64,000 nucleotides of DNA from RYN-230 sp963770545. Its GTDB lineage: Bacteria > Actinomycetota > Actinomycetes > Streptosporangiales > Streptosporangiaceae. The stretch covers positions 268,465 to 332,464 of the forward strand of contig CAVYQF010000031.1 of NCBI GenBank assembly GCA_963770545.1. Reading direction: 5' to 3'. Shown here one piece after another: positions 54,133 to 63,135 of this stretch. Position 1 is the first letter of the stretch. Every line of letters begins with the position of its first letter. The position numbers and the translations under genes were made by a program. The notes beneath the pieces were generated by a model. The model saw nothing but the letters and a program-made list of their open reading frames with translations, was not told the origin of the DNA and ran no database searches.

Positions 54133-55631
54133 GCATCATCTCCAAGGGCGAAGTGATAAACGGGTCGGAGGGCTGGATAGAGGAGCGCGTAGCGCTGGCG
54201 CTGCTGCTGGTACCAGCGCTCGGTGCCGGGATCTGGCCGGACCCAGGCGGGTGGCCCGATGCTGGCTCCCATGGCGTGGATCGCCGGGTAGAAGCCGATC
54301 GCCCCACCGGCGACCATGGCCGCTCCCCGGGCGGTGGCATGGCCGCCCACCACGCCGAGCGGCAGGCCCGCAGCGGACGCTCTCACCTGGATGGGGCTCG
54401 GCTGCCCCAGGCTCCCGGAAGTGGTGCCACCACCAGTGACGCGCAATTCCGTGAGACTGATCCCGGCCAGGGTCAGGGAGTGCACGTTGCGTGCGACCTC
54501 GAACCCGGACGCCTCGAGCAGCGCGCGCAGCAGTTCGCCCCGCGACGTTCCGTGCGACAGCCCGATAAATGCGCCCCGGGAGAGCGGGTCGTTCTCGGCC
54601 GTGCCGCTGCCGCCGAGGTGCGGCAGCGCCAGCACCCGGGCCGGCTCGGCGGGGATGGAGCTGATGAGCTGGCTGAGCGGGTCCTGGGCTGCGGGGGGGC
54701 ACAGCAGGCCGGCCAGCCAGTCCAGGCTCGCACCGCCAGACGGGATACCGGCCAGCACGATCCAGCGGTCAGAGGCCCACGGCCGGTACATCGGGAAGCT
54801 GCTGGCCGCCAGACCGGCCGGCCATCCCGGCACGGTGACTGTGAGGCATTCGCTGGTGCCCAGCGACAGTGCCGCCTGGCCAGGCTCGGTCGCACCCGCT
54901 CCCCACAGTGCGCAGGCCTGGTCATGGGCGCCCGCCACCACCAGCGGAGGATCAGGAAATCCAAGGTCCCAGGAAAGGTCGCGGGACATCCGGCCAAGCT
55001 CGGTGCCGACGGGCACAGCTCGCGGCATCCAGCGCGCCGGGATGCCCGCCGCCTCCAGGATTTCCGCCGACCACTCGCCCTGGCGGGTATCGAAAGCCAT
55101 GGTCCGGGCGGCCATGGTGTAGTCGATGGCCGGCTCAACCCCCAGACGCCGGGCGATCAGATCGCCCAGGCAGTGGACGCCTGCGGTGCGCTGCCACACG
55201 TGGGGCTCGCGCCGCAGCCAGGCGATCTTCCCGACGGAGAACATAGGGTGCGGCGGCTGCCCGGTGATGGCCCGGATCCGGTCCCCGCCAACCGCCCGGC
55301 AGATCGAGGCCGTTTCGGTCACAGCCCGCATGTCGACGGCGATCGGTGCCATGGCGAGGACCCGGCCGTCCGCTCCGATAGGGACCACGGTCTCTCCCTG
55401 GACCGCGACCGCGAGCGCCTGCGGGCCTTCCGCCAGATGGGCGTTGACCTTGCGCATGCAGCCGGAGACGGCCGCCCACACCTCATCCGCGTCGATCTCG
55501 GCCCGGTCCGGAGTGGGTGCGGTGATCGGGTACCGGGCCGTGGCTGCGGCCACCTCAGCCAGGTCACCGTCATAAGCCGCGACCCGGCAGCCGCTGGTGC
55601 CCACGTCCACGCCGAGAACGGTGCCTGTCAT
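54129..55631 (-). CDS. FGGY-family carbohydrate kinase
   Basis: 500 aa from ATG 55631, overlapping the stop of the permease gene (ATGA). FGGY features: LGVDVGTSGCRVAAYD at the N-terminus, VAGAHDQACALWGAGATEPG, and the C-terminal ATP site LRVTGGGTTSGSLGQPSPIQ followed by ARGAAMVAGGAIGF. It phosphorylates the ketose made by the isomerase, such as L-fuculose or L-xylulose, at the expense of ATP. Substrate specificity cannot be read from the motifs. It is the middle gene of the operon. Confidence 0.88.
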   Translation of the reverse strand: MTGTVLGVDVGTSGCRVAAYDGDLAEVAAATARYPITAPTPDRAEIDADEVWAAVSGCMRKVNAHLAEGPQALAVAVQGETVVPIGADGRVLAMAPIAVDMRAVTETASICRAVGGDRIRAITGQPPHPMFSVGKIAWLRREPHVWQRTAGVHCLGDLIARRLGVEPAIDYTMAARTMAFDTRQGEWSAEILEAAGIPARWMPRAVPVGTELGRMSRDLSWDLGFPDPPLVVAGAHDQACALWGAGATEPGQAALSLGTSECLTVTVPGWPAGLAASSFPMYRPWASDRWIVLAGIPSGGASLDWLAGLLCPPAAQDPLSQLISSIPAEPARVLALPHLGGSGTAENDPLSRGAFIGLSHGTSRGELLRALLEASGFEVARNVHSLTLAGISLTELRVTGGGTTSGSLGQPSPIQVRASAAGLPLGVVGGHATARGAAMVAGGAIGFYPAIHAMGASIGPPAWVRPDPGTERWYQQQRQRYALLYPALRPVYHFALGDDA

Positions 55632-56563
55632 CCCTTGACGGCCCCTTCCAGCAGGCCCGCCACGAACCAGCGCTGCACGGCAACGAACAGCAGGATCAGC
55701 GGGGCGGCGACGAAGGTCAGGATGGCGAACAGGGCCCCTGGGTTGCCCAGGTAAACCCCGCTGTATTGCTGTGGGATCAGCGGGAGGGTCATCATCTGGT
55801 TCTGGGTCATCACGGTCAGCGCGAGGAAGAATTCGTTCCACCCGGTGACGAACTGCCAGACCGCGACGAAGATCAGCGAGGGACGGAGCATCGGCAGCAC
55901 CACCCGGGTCAGGAATTTCCACAGGCCGGCCCCGTCGATCACCGCTGCCTCGAACACGTCCTTGGGTAGGTCCTGCATGAAGCCGGCCAGCACCACCACC
56001 GCGAAGGGGATACCCAGCGCTGCGTACGGCATGATCAGGCCCAGGTAGTTGTTGATCCAGCCGGCCTGTTTCAGGAGTGCGCCGAGCGGGACGACCAGCG
56101 AACTGAGCGGGACCATGAGCGTGATCAGGATGGCCGCGAACATGGCCCGGGAGTAGCGCAGCTTGAGGACGGTCGAGGCGAACGCGAACATTGCCCCGGC
56201 CGCGACCACGATCAGGGTGGAGATCGTGGTGACGATCACGGAGTTGAGCAGGTACCGCGGGATTGGGTTGTCTGCGAAGACCTGTGCGTAGTTGGCGCCG
56301 GTGACATGCGTGGTGATGATGGACGGGTTGAATACGTCGGCCGGGGTGCGCAGCGACACGCTGACCATGTACACGATCGGCAGCAGCCAGATGATGGCCA
56401 CAATCGACAGCAGGGTGATGACGATGCTGGGCTTGACCCTGAGCCACATCTGCCGTCCGGGATGGGTCCGCCGGGGAAGCCGCGCCGTGCTGGCTGACCC
56501 CGAGAGTTCAAGCGTGCCGTGGAGTGTCCTGGGTGAGGTGGTTCCTGCTACCTGCCTAGTCAT
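55628..56563 (-). CDS. ABC sugar transporter permease (MalG type)
   Basis: 311 aa with six hydrophobic helices, beginning IVITLLSIVAIIWLLPIVYM. The EAA loop that contacts the ATPase reads EAAVIDGAGLWKFLTRVVLP. It forms the channel of a carbohydrate importer with the other permease; the two genes overlap by 4 bases. No ATPase gene is in the operon, so a shared MsiK-type ATPase elsewhere probably powers it, as is common in actinomycetes. Confidence 0.9.
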   Translation of the reverse strand: MTRQVAGTTSPRTLHGTLELSGSASTARLPRRTHPGRQMWLRVKPSIVITLLSIVAIIWLLPIVYMVSVSLRTPADVFNPSIITTHVTGANYAQVFADNPIPRYLLNSVIVTTISTLIVVAAGAMFAFASTVLKLRYSRAMFAAILITLMVPLSSLVVPLGALLKQAGWINNYLGLIMPYAALGIPFAVVVLAGFMQDLPKDVFEAAVIDGAGLWKFLTRVVLPMLRPSLIFVAVWQFVTGWNEFFLALTVMTQNQMMTLPLIPQQYSGVYLGNPGALFAILTFVAAPLILLFVAVQRWFVAGLLEGAVKG

Positions 56564-57498
56564 CGGCCTGTCACCGTCAGACGGGTACCGAACACGCCGA
56601 TCTGCATGATCGTTGCGCCGAACGCGATGAGCAGGGTGATCACGGACAGCGCTGACGCGTAGCCGGTCTGGTCGAGGATGAAGCCGGTGCGGAAGATCTG
56701 GGTTCCGAATATCTCGCTGGCGTGATCCGGGCCGCCGGCGGTGGTGAGGTAGACCAGGGGGAAGGTCTGCAGCGTGCCGATGACGCCCAGCAGGATCAGG
56801 CTCTTGGTCACGGGGGAGAGCAGCGGCGCCAGGATCCTGGTGATGTATTTACGGCCGGTTACCCCGTCCACCATGGCTGCATCCTTGATCTCGCCCGGCA
56901 CCCGGTGCAGGCCGACGATGTAGAGCAGCATCGAGAATCCGGTGAACTCCCAGATGTTGATGATGATGATGCCGTAAATGGCGGTCGATGCCCCGCCGAG
57001 CAGGCTGTTCGACATGGTGATGCCAAGGTGGCCCAGGACGTCCTGCAGCGGGCCGTACTGCGGGGCGTAGATCTGCTCCCAGACGATCGCGATGACAGAC
57101 GCGCTGGTAACCAGCGGCACCAGGAATGCAGTGCGCAGCACCGCCTTGGACCGCGCGGCATACGTCTCGATGAAGTAGGCCAGCGTGCCGCCCACCACCA
57201 TCTGGATGGTGATCGTGAGCACGCCCCACAGCAGCATGTTCTTGGCCGCGGTCCAGAACACCGGGTCATGCAGGACGGCGGAGAAGTTGGCCAGCAGGCC
57301 GGTGCCCCGGCTCGCGGTGTCGTGCACGGTAATTGAGGCCTGCAGGACCGAGAAGATCGGGAAGCCGATGAACACGGCGAAGAACAGCACCGCCGGAAGA
57401 AGGAAGAGGTAGGCCCGGCGCTTGCTGCCGAGCAGCCAGGCGACGCCCTGGGGGCGGACAGGCGCCGGCCGGTGGCGCATGACCCCGACTGTGCTCAC
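56560..57498 (-). CDS. ABC sugar transporter permease (MalF type)
   Basis: 312 aa with six helices, the first after a short basic start (RAYLFLLPAVLFFAVFIGFP). The EAA loop is present as KDAAMVDGVTGRKYITRILA. It pairs with the MalG-type permease. It lies between the binding-protein gene (108-bp gap with a hairpin-like GC-rich stretch) and the second permease (4-base overlap). Confidence 0.9.
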   Translation of the reverse strand: MSTVGVMRHRPAPVRPQGVAWLLGSKRRAYLFLLPAVLFFAVFIGFPIFSVLQASITVHDTASRGTGLLANFSAVLHDPVFWTAAKNMLLWGVLTITIQMVVGGTLAYFIETYAARSKAVLRTAFLVPLVTSASVIAIVWEQIYAPQYGPLQDVLGHLGITMSNSLLGGASTAIYGIIIINIWEFTGFSMLLYIVGLHRVPGEIKDAAMVDGVTGRKYITRILAPLLSPVTKSLILLGVIGTLQTFPLVYLTTAGGPDHASEIFGTQIFRTGFILDQTGYASALSVITLLIAFGATIMQIGVFGTRLTVTGR

Positions 57499-57606
57499 CG
57501 CTCACGACCTTTCTGAACGCTAACTGGCAGCGGACTGGTGTTGGCCAAGGCTGGATGACGCCCTGCCGGGACTGTCTCGGAGGTGCGGCCCGGCAGGGCG
57601 CCTGGC

Positions 57607-58914
57607 TCAGCCGCTGCTGCTGCGCTGGGCGCTCTCTACGGAGGCCAGGGCCTGAGCAGGGGACTGCTTGCCGGAGGCCACCCCGGCGAGCGCGTTATCC
57701 AGGGCGTTCTGAACTACCGGCGAGGTGAACCGCTGGTTGACCGCGGTCGGGAGAAGCGTGTTGAACTGGCTGTACATCGTCTTCACGTTCGGCCCGATGG
57801 TGCTGGGCAGCGAGATCCCCTTGAATGCGGGCAGGTCGTTGATGTCGGCGAGGGCGGCCTGGCCGGCCTGGCCATCGATGAGGCTGGCCAGGAACTTCCA
57901 CGCCTCGGGGTTCTTCGCGCCGGTCTTGGTCAGCCCGTAGCCCACGTCGACGCCGCCCACCACGGCACCGGGCTTGCTGCTGGAGTTGATCGCCGGGAAC
58001 TGGAAGAAGCCGAACGCCTTCAGGTCGTCCACCAGCGGGGGCCGCGGGGTCAGCTCGGACTCCTGAAGCCACCACGAGCCGAGGGCCATCATGCCGACCC
58101 GGCCCGCTGCGAAGAGCTGAGCACCGGTCGGGTAAGCCTGCGCGCCCAGGGCGCCGGGCTGGAACACGCCCGAGGTGAACAGGGTGTGCCAGGTGTTCAT
58201 GGCCGTCACGAGGTCAGGTGCTGTCCACGGCACTTTGCCGGCCTGGGCCTGGTCGGTGATGCCCTTGTTGAGCTGGTTGGCGAGCATGAGGAAGACGTTC
58301 TCGTTCTGCCACGCGCCAGCGGCGCCCTGGTACATCGGGATGTAGCCGGCTGCCTTGATCTTCTTCGCGTCGGCGATGAGCCCGGCCATCGTGGTCGGCA
58401 CTGAGATGTGCAGCTTGGCGAAGATCTGCTTGTTGTACCAGATGGCCAGGACCTGGGACTCGTCAGGGATGATGTAGACGTTGCTGTTCCCGGCGGGGTT
58501 GCCCATCCGCATCTGCTGCAGGTCCACCGGGTAGATCTTCTGCTCCCAGGAACTGCCCCAAGTCTTGGCGGCCAGGGTGTTCACGGGCGTGAGATCAGCG
58601 CGGTACTGCTGGGTCAGGGAGCCTGGCTGCAGGCCGATGATGTCGGGCAGCGTGCCGCTCTTGGCCGCCGCCTTGAGCGCGGTGATGAACTGCGGATCGT
58701 AGTTGTAGTACGTGTAGTTGACCGTGACGCCCGGGTGCGCCTTCTCGTAGGCCTTGATCGCCTTCTGCATGGTCAACTCGACGAACCACGACCATATGGT
58801 CACCGTCTTGCCGCCGCTGGAACTGCTCGCGGTACTGCCTCCGCTGCTGACGCAGCCGGCTACCAGCATGGCGCAGCACAGCGCCGACGCTGCCAACGCC
58901 CAACGAAGCCTCAT
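57607..58914 (-). CDS. extracellular sugar-binding lipoprotein
   Basis: 435 aa from ATG 58914, with AGGAGG at proper distance upstream. The signal peptide ends in the lipobox MLVAGC, so the mature protein is lipid-anchored outside the membrane. The family 1 binding-protein fold shows VTIWSWFVELTMQKAIKAYE near the N-terminus, YKKAHPGV-like YEKAHPGVTVNY, and a C-terminal APAQALASVESA. It captures the sugar for the two permeases downstream. It is the first gene of the operon and has the regulated promoter just upstream. Confidence 0.9.
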   Translation of the reverse strand: MRLRWALAASALCCAMLVAGCVSSGGSTASSSSGGKTVTIWSWFVELTMQKAIKAYEKAHPGVTVNYTYYNYDPQFITALKAAAKSGTLPDIIGLQPGSLTQQYRADLTPVNTLAAKTWGSSWEQKIYPVDLQQMRMGNPAGNSNVYIIPDESQVLAIWYNKQIFAKLHISVPTTMAGLIADAKKIKAAGYIPMYQGAAGAWQNENVFLMLANQLNKGITDQAQAGKVPWTAPDLVTAMNTWHTLFTSGVFQPGALGAQAYPTGAQLFAAGRVGMMALGSWWLQESELTPRPPLVDDLKAFGFFQFPAINSSSKPGAVVGGVDVGYGLTKTGAKNPEAWKFLASLIDGQAGQAALADINDLPAFKGISLPSTIGPNVKTMYSQFNTLLPTAVNQRFTSPVVQNALDNALAGVASGKQSPAQALASVESAQRSSSG

Positions 58915-58970
58915 CGAACCTCCTGTGAGTACCCCATCCCCGAACTCTGTGTCCGGCACCTTACACTTAA

Positions 58971-59000
58971 GCTTTCGTTATCTTACGTTTCGCTTTCGTG
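58971..59000. promoter_or_regulatory. candidate DeoR-type operator between divergent genes
   Basis: The 156-bp gap between the binding-protein and regulator genes holds repeated GCTTTCGTTA, CGTTTCG and GCTTTCGTG, AT-rich against the flanks. DeoR/GlpR regulators often bind TTTCGTTT-type direct repeats. Position suits control of both promoters. Inferred from sequence pattern only. Confidence 0.55.
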
Positions 59001-59070
59001 TTGGTGTCGGATAGCTTGTCATGGGATTATGGGCCCGCGCAAGGCCTCGCGCGCTGAACAGGCAGGTGTG

Positions 59071-59865
59071 ATGACCACGACTCTCTCCATCGAGGAACGC
59101 GCCCGCACCATCGAGCGGCTGATCTGGGAGCGAGACCGCGTCTCCGTGGAAGAACTCGCACTGCTGTTCGGAACGTCTGCGGTGACCATACGCCAGGACC
59201 TTACTGCGCTTGAGGCGGCGGGCCGGGTCAAGCGGATACGCGGAGGCGCGGTCAGGCCCGACAGCGCCGACTGGCGCGCCTTCGACTTCCGGGCCCGGCA
59301 ACAGCAGCAGGAAAAAGAGGCGATCGCCGACCGCGCCGCAGCACTAGTCCAGGACGGCGACGCACTCATGCTGGACTGCGGCACGACCACCTACTACCTC
59401 GCCCGGCGACTGCGCGGCAGACAGAACCTCATCGTCTTCACCAACGGGCTGCGCATCGCCCAGGCCCTGTCGGAGAACCCCACCACCACGGTGATCATGC
59501 CCGGCGGCACCGTGCACGCGACCGCACAGTCCCTGGTCGGAAGCTTCCCGGAGACACTCAACGGGCTAGGCCGGATGCAGCGGGTCTTCTTCGGCCCGTG
59601 GGCGGTGAGCGCAGAGCAGGGCTATCTGGACATCAACGCCGGCGAGGCCGACATGAAACGAAAGATGATCGAAAGCTGCGATCAAGCGGTCGCGCTCTTC
59701 GACTCGACCAGGGCAAGCCACTTTGCTTTCATCCCGTTCGCTCCGCTGGCGCAGGTCCATCTGAGCATCACCGACTCCGGCCTCCCCTCGTCCCTCGCCG
59801 ACGCCATGAAAGCGGCTGGCCAGGAGATCATCATCGTGGAACCGGACAAGGCCAGCATCCCGTGA
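59071..59865 (+). CDS. DeoR/GlpR-family transcriptional regulator
   Basis: 264 aa from ATG 59071. N-terminal winged helix (VSVEELALLFGTSAVTIRQD, then RVKRIRGGAV), followed by a DeoR-C sugar-phosphate sensor domain: ALMLDCGTTTYYLARRLRGR, LIVFTNGLRIAQALSENPTT, GGTVHATAQSLVG and the E-x-MKR-like GEADMKRKMIESCDQAVALF. It should repress the divergent sugar operon until a phosphorylated intermediate binds. Confidence 0.9.
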   Translation: MTTTLSIEERARTIERLIWERDRVSVEELALLFGTSAVTIRQDLTALEAAGRVKRIRGGAVRPDSADWRAFDFRARQQQQEKEAIADRAAALVQDGDALMLDCGTTTYYLARRLRGRQNLIVFTNGLRIAQALSENPTTTVIMPGGTVHATAQSLVGSFPETLNGLGRMQRVFFGPWAVSAEQGYLDINAGEADMKRKMIESCDQAVALFDSTRASHFAFIPFAPLAQVHLSITDSGLPSSLADAMKAAGQEIIIVEPDKASIP

Positions 59866-59980
59866 GCGAAGGCGCCAGCGCTGACCCGCGATGTAATTCG
59901 CGAGTGCCGTGAGGCAAGCGTGCTTATGCACGGGAGCGCCCGTGAGGGCCGTTGTAGTCCTCACGCCCGGGACATGATCA

Positions 59981-60165
59981 GTGAAAGAGCTATCGGTGCC
60001 TAAGCCGAAACCTGGGGAGGTGCTCATCCAAGTCAAGGCGGCAGGGATCTGCGGCACAGACCTTCACATTCCGGTCGGCAACTTCCCGTCTTCCCCGCGT
60101 ATCCCCTCATTCCGGCCACGAGTTCGCCGGAGTCGTCGCCGAGATGGGCTCGGTGGCCCTATTGC
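59981..60165 (+). pseudogene. N-terminal remnant of a zinc alcohol dehydrogenase
   Basis: Reads VPKPKPGEVLIQVKAAGICG TDLHI in one frame, the first catalytic-zinc block of medium-chain dehydrogenases. After PSSPR a frame shift is needed to read SGHEFAGVVAEMGSVA (usual PGHEFAGVV). Similarity stops at about 60165. It may once have been a sugar-alcohol dehydrogenase of the same pathway, cut off by the element boundary at 60230-60440. Confidence 0.7.
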
Positions 60166-60308
60166 CACGCCGGCCCTGGGAAGACCCTGCCGCCGGCACG
60201 AGTCTCCGGCGTGGCGCGCAGATCCGCCTCTGATGCCGTTCCCTGCCAGTCTTGCCCGATCGCGCCCGGCCGGTGCGGCCTGATGTCGCGGACGGGCCAC
60301 GGACAAGA

Positions 60309-60443
60309 GATCAAAAAGGACTGACCGCCTTCCGGCGATCAGGCCCCTGACCTGCACTTACCGCCTTCCGGCGATCAGGCCCCTGACCTGCACTTACTTG
60401 GTAGCGGGGGCAGGATTTGAACCTGCGACCTCTGGGTTATGAG
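60309..60443 (-). repeat. duplicated terminator-like motif plus tRNA 3' half, fragment 7
   Basis: GGCGATCAGGCCCCTGACCT occurs twice in a 35-bp tandem duplication (about 60326-60391). It is followed by a tRNA 3' half with CAT anticodon at 60399-60443. After TGGGTTATGAG the sequence diverges (TGCAGAATTGG), unlike fragments 5 and 6, which continue GCCAAGACG. This suggests the crossover point of the adjacent integrase lies in the anticodon region, making it the att site of the element to the right. Confidence 0.72.
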
Positions 60444-60605
60444 TGCAGAATTGGCGTTCAAATTGATATCCACAATAGTGGACGGACGGCATTAGACTGC
60501 TGGTCACAGGCCATATTTTGGTGCCAGTAGGTACCGGGCTATGACGGGGAATGACGACAGGCCCGCTGCCATTCTGCTGCCACGCGATCTTGAGGTGAGT
60601 GATCG

Positions 60606-61947
60606 ATGGGCTGGACCCAGAAGAGGAAGAGCAAGGACGGCGAGGTCCGCTACCGCGCCTGTTACCGGGACCTCCGCGGTCAGATCCAGGCCGCCGGGAC
60701 CTACTCCAACCGGCGAGACGCCGACAAGGCGTGGCAGAGGGCGGAGGCCCGGATGGCCGAGGGCCGCCTGGGCGACCCGCGCCGCGGCCGGCAGACCTTC
60801 CGCCGCTACGTCACCGAGGAGTGGCTGCCCAACCACGTGATCGAGGTGAGCACCCGGGAGGCGTACACCTACCAGCTCGGCAAGCACATCATGCCCTGGT
60901 TCGGCCCGATGCGGATGAACGAGATCATGGCCAGCACCGTGCGCGAGTGGGTGACCGACCTCCAGGCCAAGGGGGTCACCCCGGCGACCATCCAGAAGGT
61001 CCGGTTCATCCTGAGCGCGATCTTCACCACCGCGCTGAACGACGTGACCTACCTCCATCCCTGCAAGGGCGTAAAGACCCCCACTGTCCCGAAGAAGCCA
61101 CTCAAGATCATCACGCCGGAGCAGTTCGACGTGATCTACACGGCGATTCCAGATGACGCACTCGAAACTGCTCGCCGAGACAGATATCGAGACCGGCCTG
61201 CGCTGGGGCGAATTGACAGAGCTGCGCGTGAGGGACCTCGACCGCATTACCCGCGTGCTGACAATCAGCCGCACCGTCGTCCAGGTCGACCCGAAGTTCC
61301 ACCCGCGCGGCGAGCGGTTCCTGGTCAAGGAATACCCCAAGGACAAGGAATACCGCCGCCTCAAGCTCAGCACCCAGCTCAGTGCGAAGATCGGCGCGCA
61401 CGTAACCGGCGCAAGGCTGGGCCCGGATGACCTGATCTTCGCCATGCCCCCGCAGGACACCCCGGCCACCCGTCTCCGCGCGGTGCCCGACCTGGCCGCT
61501 CTCGGCTTCACCAAGCCGAACTCCGCCGGATGCCAGTACCGGCACGGCACGATGAGCGGCTACAACGCCGGCAAGTGCCGCTGCACCCACTGCAAGGACG
61601 CCGCCGCCATCTACCGGGCGCAGCGCCGGGCAGCGGGGAAGGACTCTCCCCGCAAACCCCGGATGGTGGACACCGACGGCCATATCCCGCGCGACTGGTT
61701 CCGGCTGAAGATCTGGCGCCCCGCACTCGAACGAGCCGGGATCACCTTCCCGGCACGCCCGCACGATCTGCGCCACGCGCACGCCTCATGGCTCCTCGCC
61801 GGAGGCGCCGACCTGCAGATGGTCAAAGACCGACTTGGCCACGGCAGCATCTCCACCACCGAGAAGTACCTGCACACCCTCCCGGAGGCGGACGACCTGG
61901 CCCTGGACGCGTTCAGCAAGATCCGCAACCGGGGGAGGAGCGCATGA
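60606..61947 (+). pseudogene. tyrosine integrase, one frameshift
   Basis: The N-terminal SAM-like arm-binding part runs from ATG 60606 (YRDLRGQIQAAGTYSNRRDA, then TFRRYVTEEWLPNHVIEVST). Near 61160 one surplus base breaks IPDDAL from KLLAETDIETGLRWGELTEL. The catalytic part has Arg I in TGLRWGELTELR, HDLRHAHASWLLAGG (HxxR) and LGHGSISTTEKYLH (His and Tyr). A Cys-rich insert (CQYRHGTMSGYNAGKCRCTH, CKDA) is found between the boxes. Restored length about 447 aa. All active-site residues are present; only the indel disables it. It starts 163 bp from the att-like tRNA fragment. Confidence 0.85.
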
Positions 61948-62648
61948 ATCCGCGGACACGGAAGGCGGCCCTGTACGCGATCGCCGCGATCGCCATCCTG
62001 GCCAGCGCCAACGCGCTGGCGCATAGCTATGCGGGCCTGTATGACTGGGCGGTCCACCACCGGCTCACCGGCTGGCAGGCAATGTCCTGGCCCGCCGAGA
62101 TCGACGTGTTCCTGGCCGTCGGTGAACTCGCCCTCTACGTCGCCTACCTCGACGCCTGGCCGGCCCGGCAGCGGGTCTGGCCCTGGGCCACCGCGCTGAC
62201 CGGCCTGGCCGTCAGCGTGGCCGGGAACGTCGGCCACATCCAGGCCACCCCCGGCGACCCAGTCAGCCTGGCCGACCGGCTGACCGCCGCGACTAGCCCG
62301 CTCGCCGCGTTCGCGGGCCTGTCCGTCGGGCTGCTCGTGGTGAAGATGACCCGCCAGTGCGCGGGCGGGCAGCGCCCGCCGGTCAGGCTGATGCTGGCCC
62401 CGCCCCCCGCTGCCACGGTGCCGTCCGTCCGCTTGGCCCCGGCCAGCACCGCGCCGGTTAGCACCGGACCGGACCCCCGCCTGCTCCGTGACGCGACCCT
62501 CATTGCCCAGAACGCATACGCCCGTGGCCAGCGCCTCAGCCAGCGCACGCTGGCCCGCGAGCTTCGCGGCCACGGGCACCATTTCCCCAACGATCACCTG
62601 CGCCAGATCGCGGAAACCATCGGGCTGGCCCGCCATGCGGCCGCCTGA
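61944..62648 (+). CDS. DUF2637 membrane protein (Spd/AICE type)
   Basis: 234 aa. Its ATG overlaps the integrase stop by 4 bases. Four hydrophobic stretches in the first 135 residues (AALYAIAAIAILASANALAH; AEIDVFLAVGELALYVAYLD; ATALTGLAVSVAGNVGHI; LAAFAGLSVGLLVV) fit DUF2637. A Pro-rich linker leads to a C-terminal helix-turn-helix-like segment (RLSQRTLARELRGHGHHF). Such proteins are common next to integrases in actinomycete integrative conjugative elements and may help intra-mycelial spread. Confidence 0.8.
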   Translation: MNPRTRKAALYAIAAIAILASANALAHSYAGLYDWAVHHRLTGWQAMSWPAEIDVFLAVGELALYVAYLDAWPARQRVWPWATALTGLAVSVAGNVGHIQATPGDPVSLADRLTAATSPLAAFAGLSVGLLVVKMTRQCAGGQRPPVRLMLAPPPAATVPSVRLAPASTAPVSTGPDPRLLRDATLIAQNAYARGQRLSQRTLARELRGHGHHFPNDHLRQIAETIGLARHAAA

Positions 62649-62697
62649 CCGGGCCCGCATCTGGTGACGCCGGACAACACGCGGAAACGGTGAGCAC

Positions 62698-63135
62698 ATG
62701 CACCAGGAACAATCCATTCAAGCCCAGCTGCAGCGAGCATCTGCCCTGCCGGAGATGCTGGCGGTGAGCTTCGACGCCTTTGAAGCCATCCGGCTGGCCG
62801 CCCGGAGCTGTGTAGACCGGGTCCCGGAACTGTTCGCCGCGTTCATGACCACCGTCGGCGCCGCCGTGGAAGGCCGCGAGGCCATCACGGCTGCTCCGTC
62901 ACTGCCTCCCGGCCCGGCCCCGCTGCGGCCTGCTCTCCTGGAAGCGGGCGCCAGCGTCGATGACGTGATCGGTGTTCTCGCCGGTCTCGCGGCCCTGCTG
63001 GATGCCCGCCTCACGCAGGCAGTGGCAGGAACCGCAATCCACGCTGATCGTCTCGCCTGTAAGCAGGCCGCGGCCGCGGCGCAGCGGATCTGCCAGCTGA
63101 TGGACCGTGGTGAGGATGCCGCCGGTCTTCGGTGA
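62698..63135 (+). CDS. unknown small protein of the integrative element
   Basis: 145 aa, mostly helical (AQLQRASALPEMLAVSFDAF, VIGVLAGLAALLDARLTQAV), no motif recognised. Its 3' end overlaps the next frame. The position after the DUF2637 gene, same strand, suggests a shared transcript with element functions. Confidence 0.5.
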   Translation: MHQEQSIQAQLQRASALPEMLAVSFDAFEAIRLAARSCVDRVPELFAAFMTTVGAAVEGREAITAAPSLPPGPAPLRPALLEAGASVDDVIGVLAGLAALLDARLTQAVAGTAIHADRLACKQAAAAAQRICQLMDRGEDAAGLR

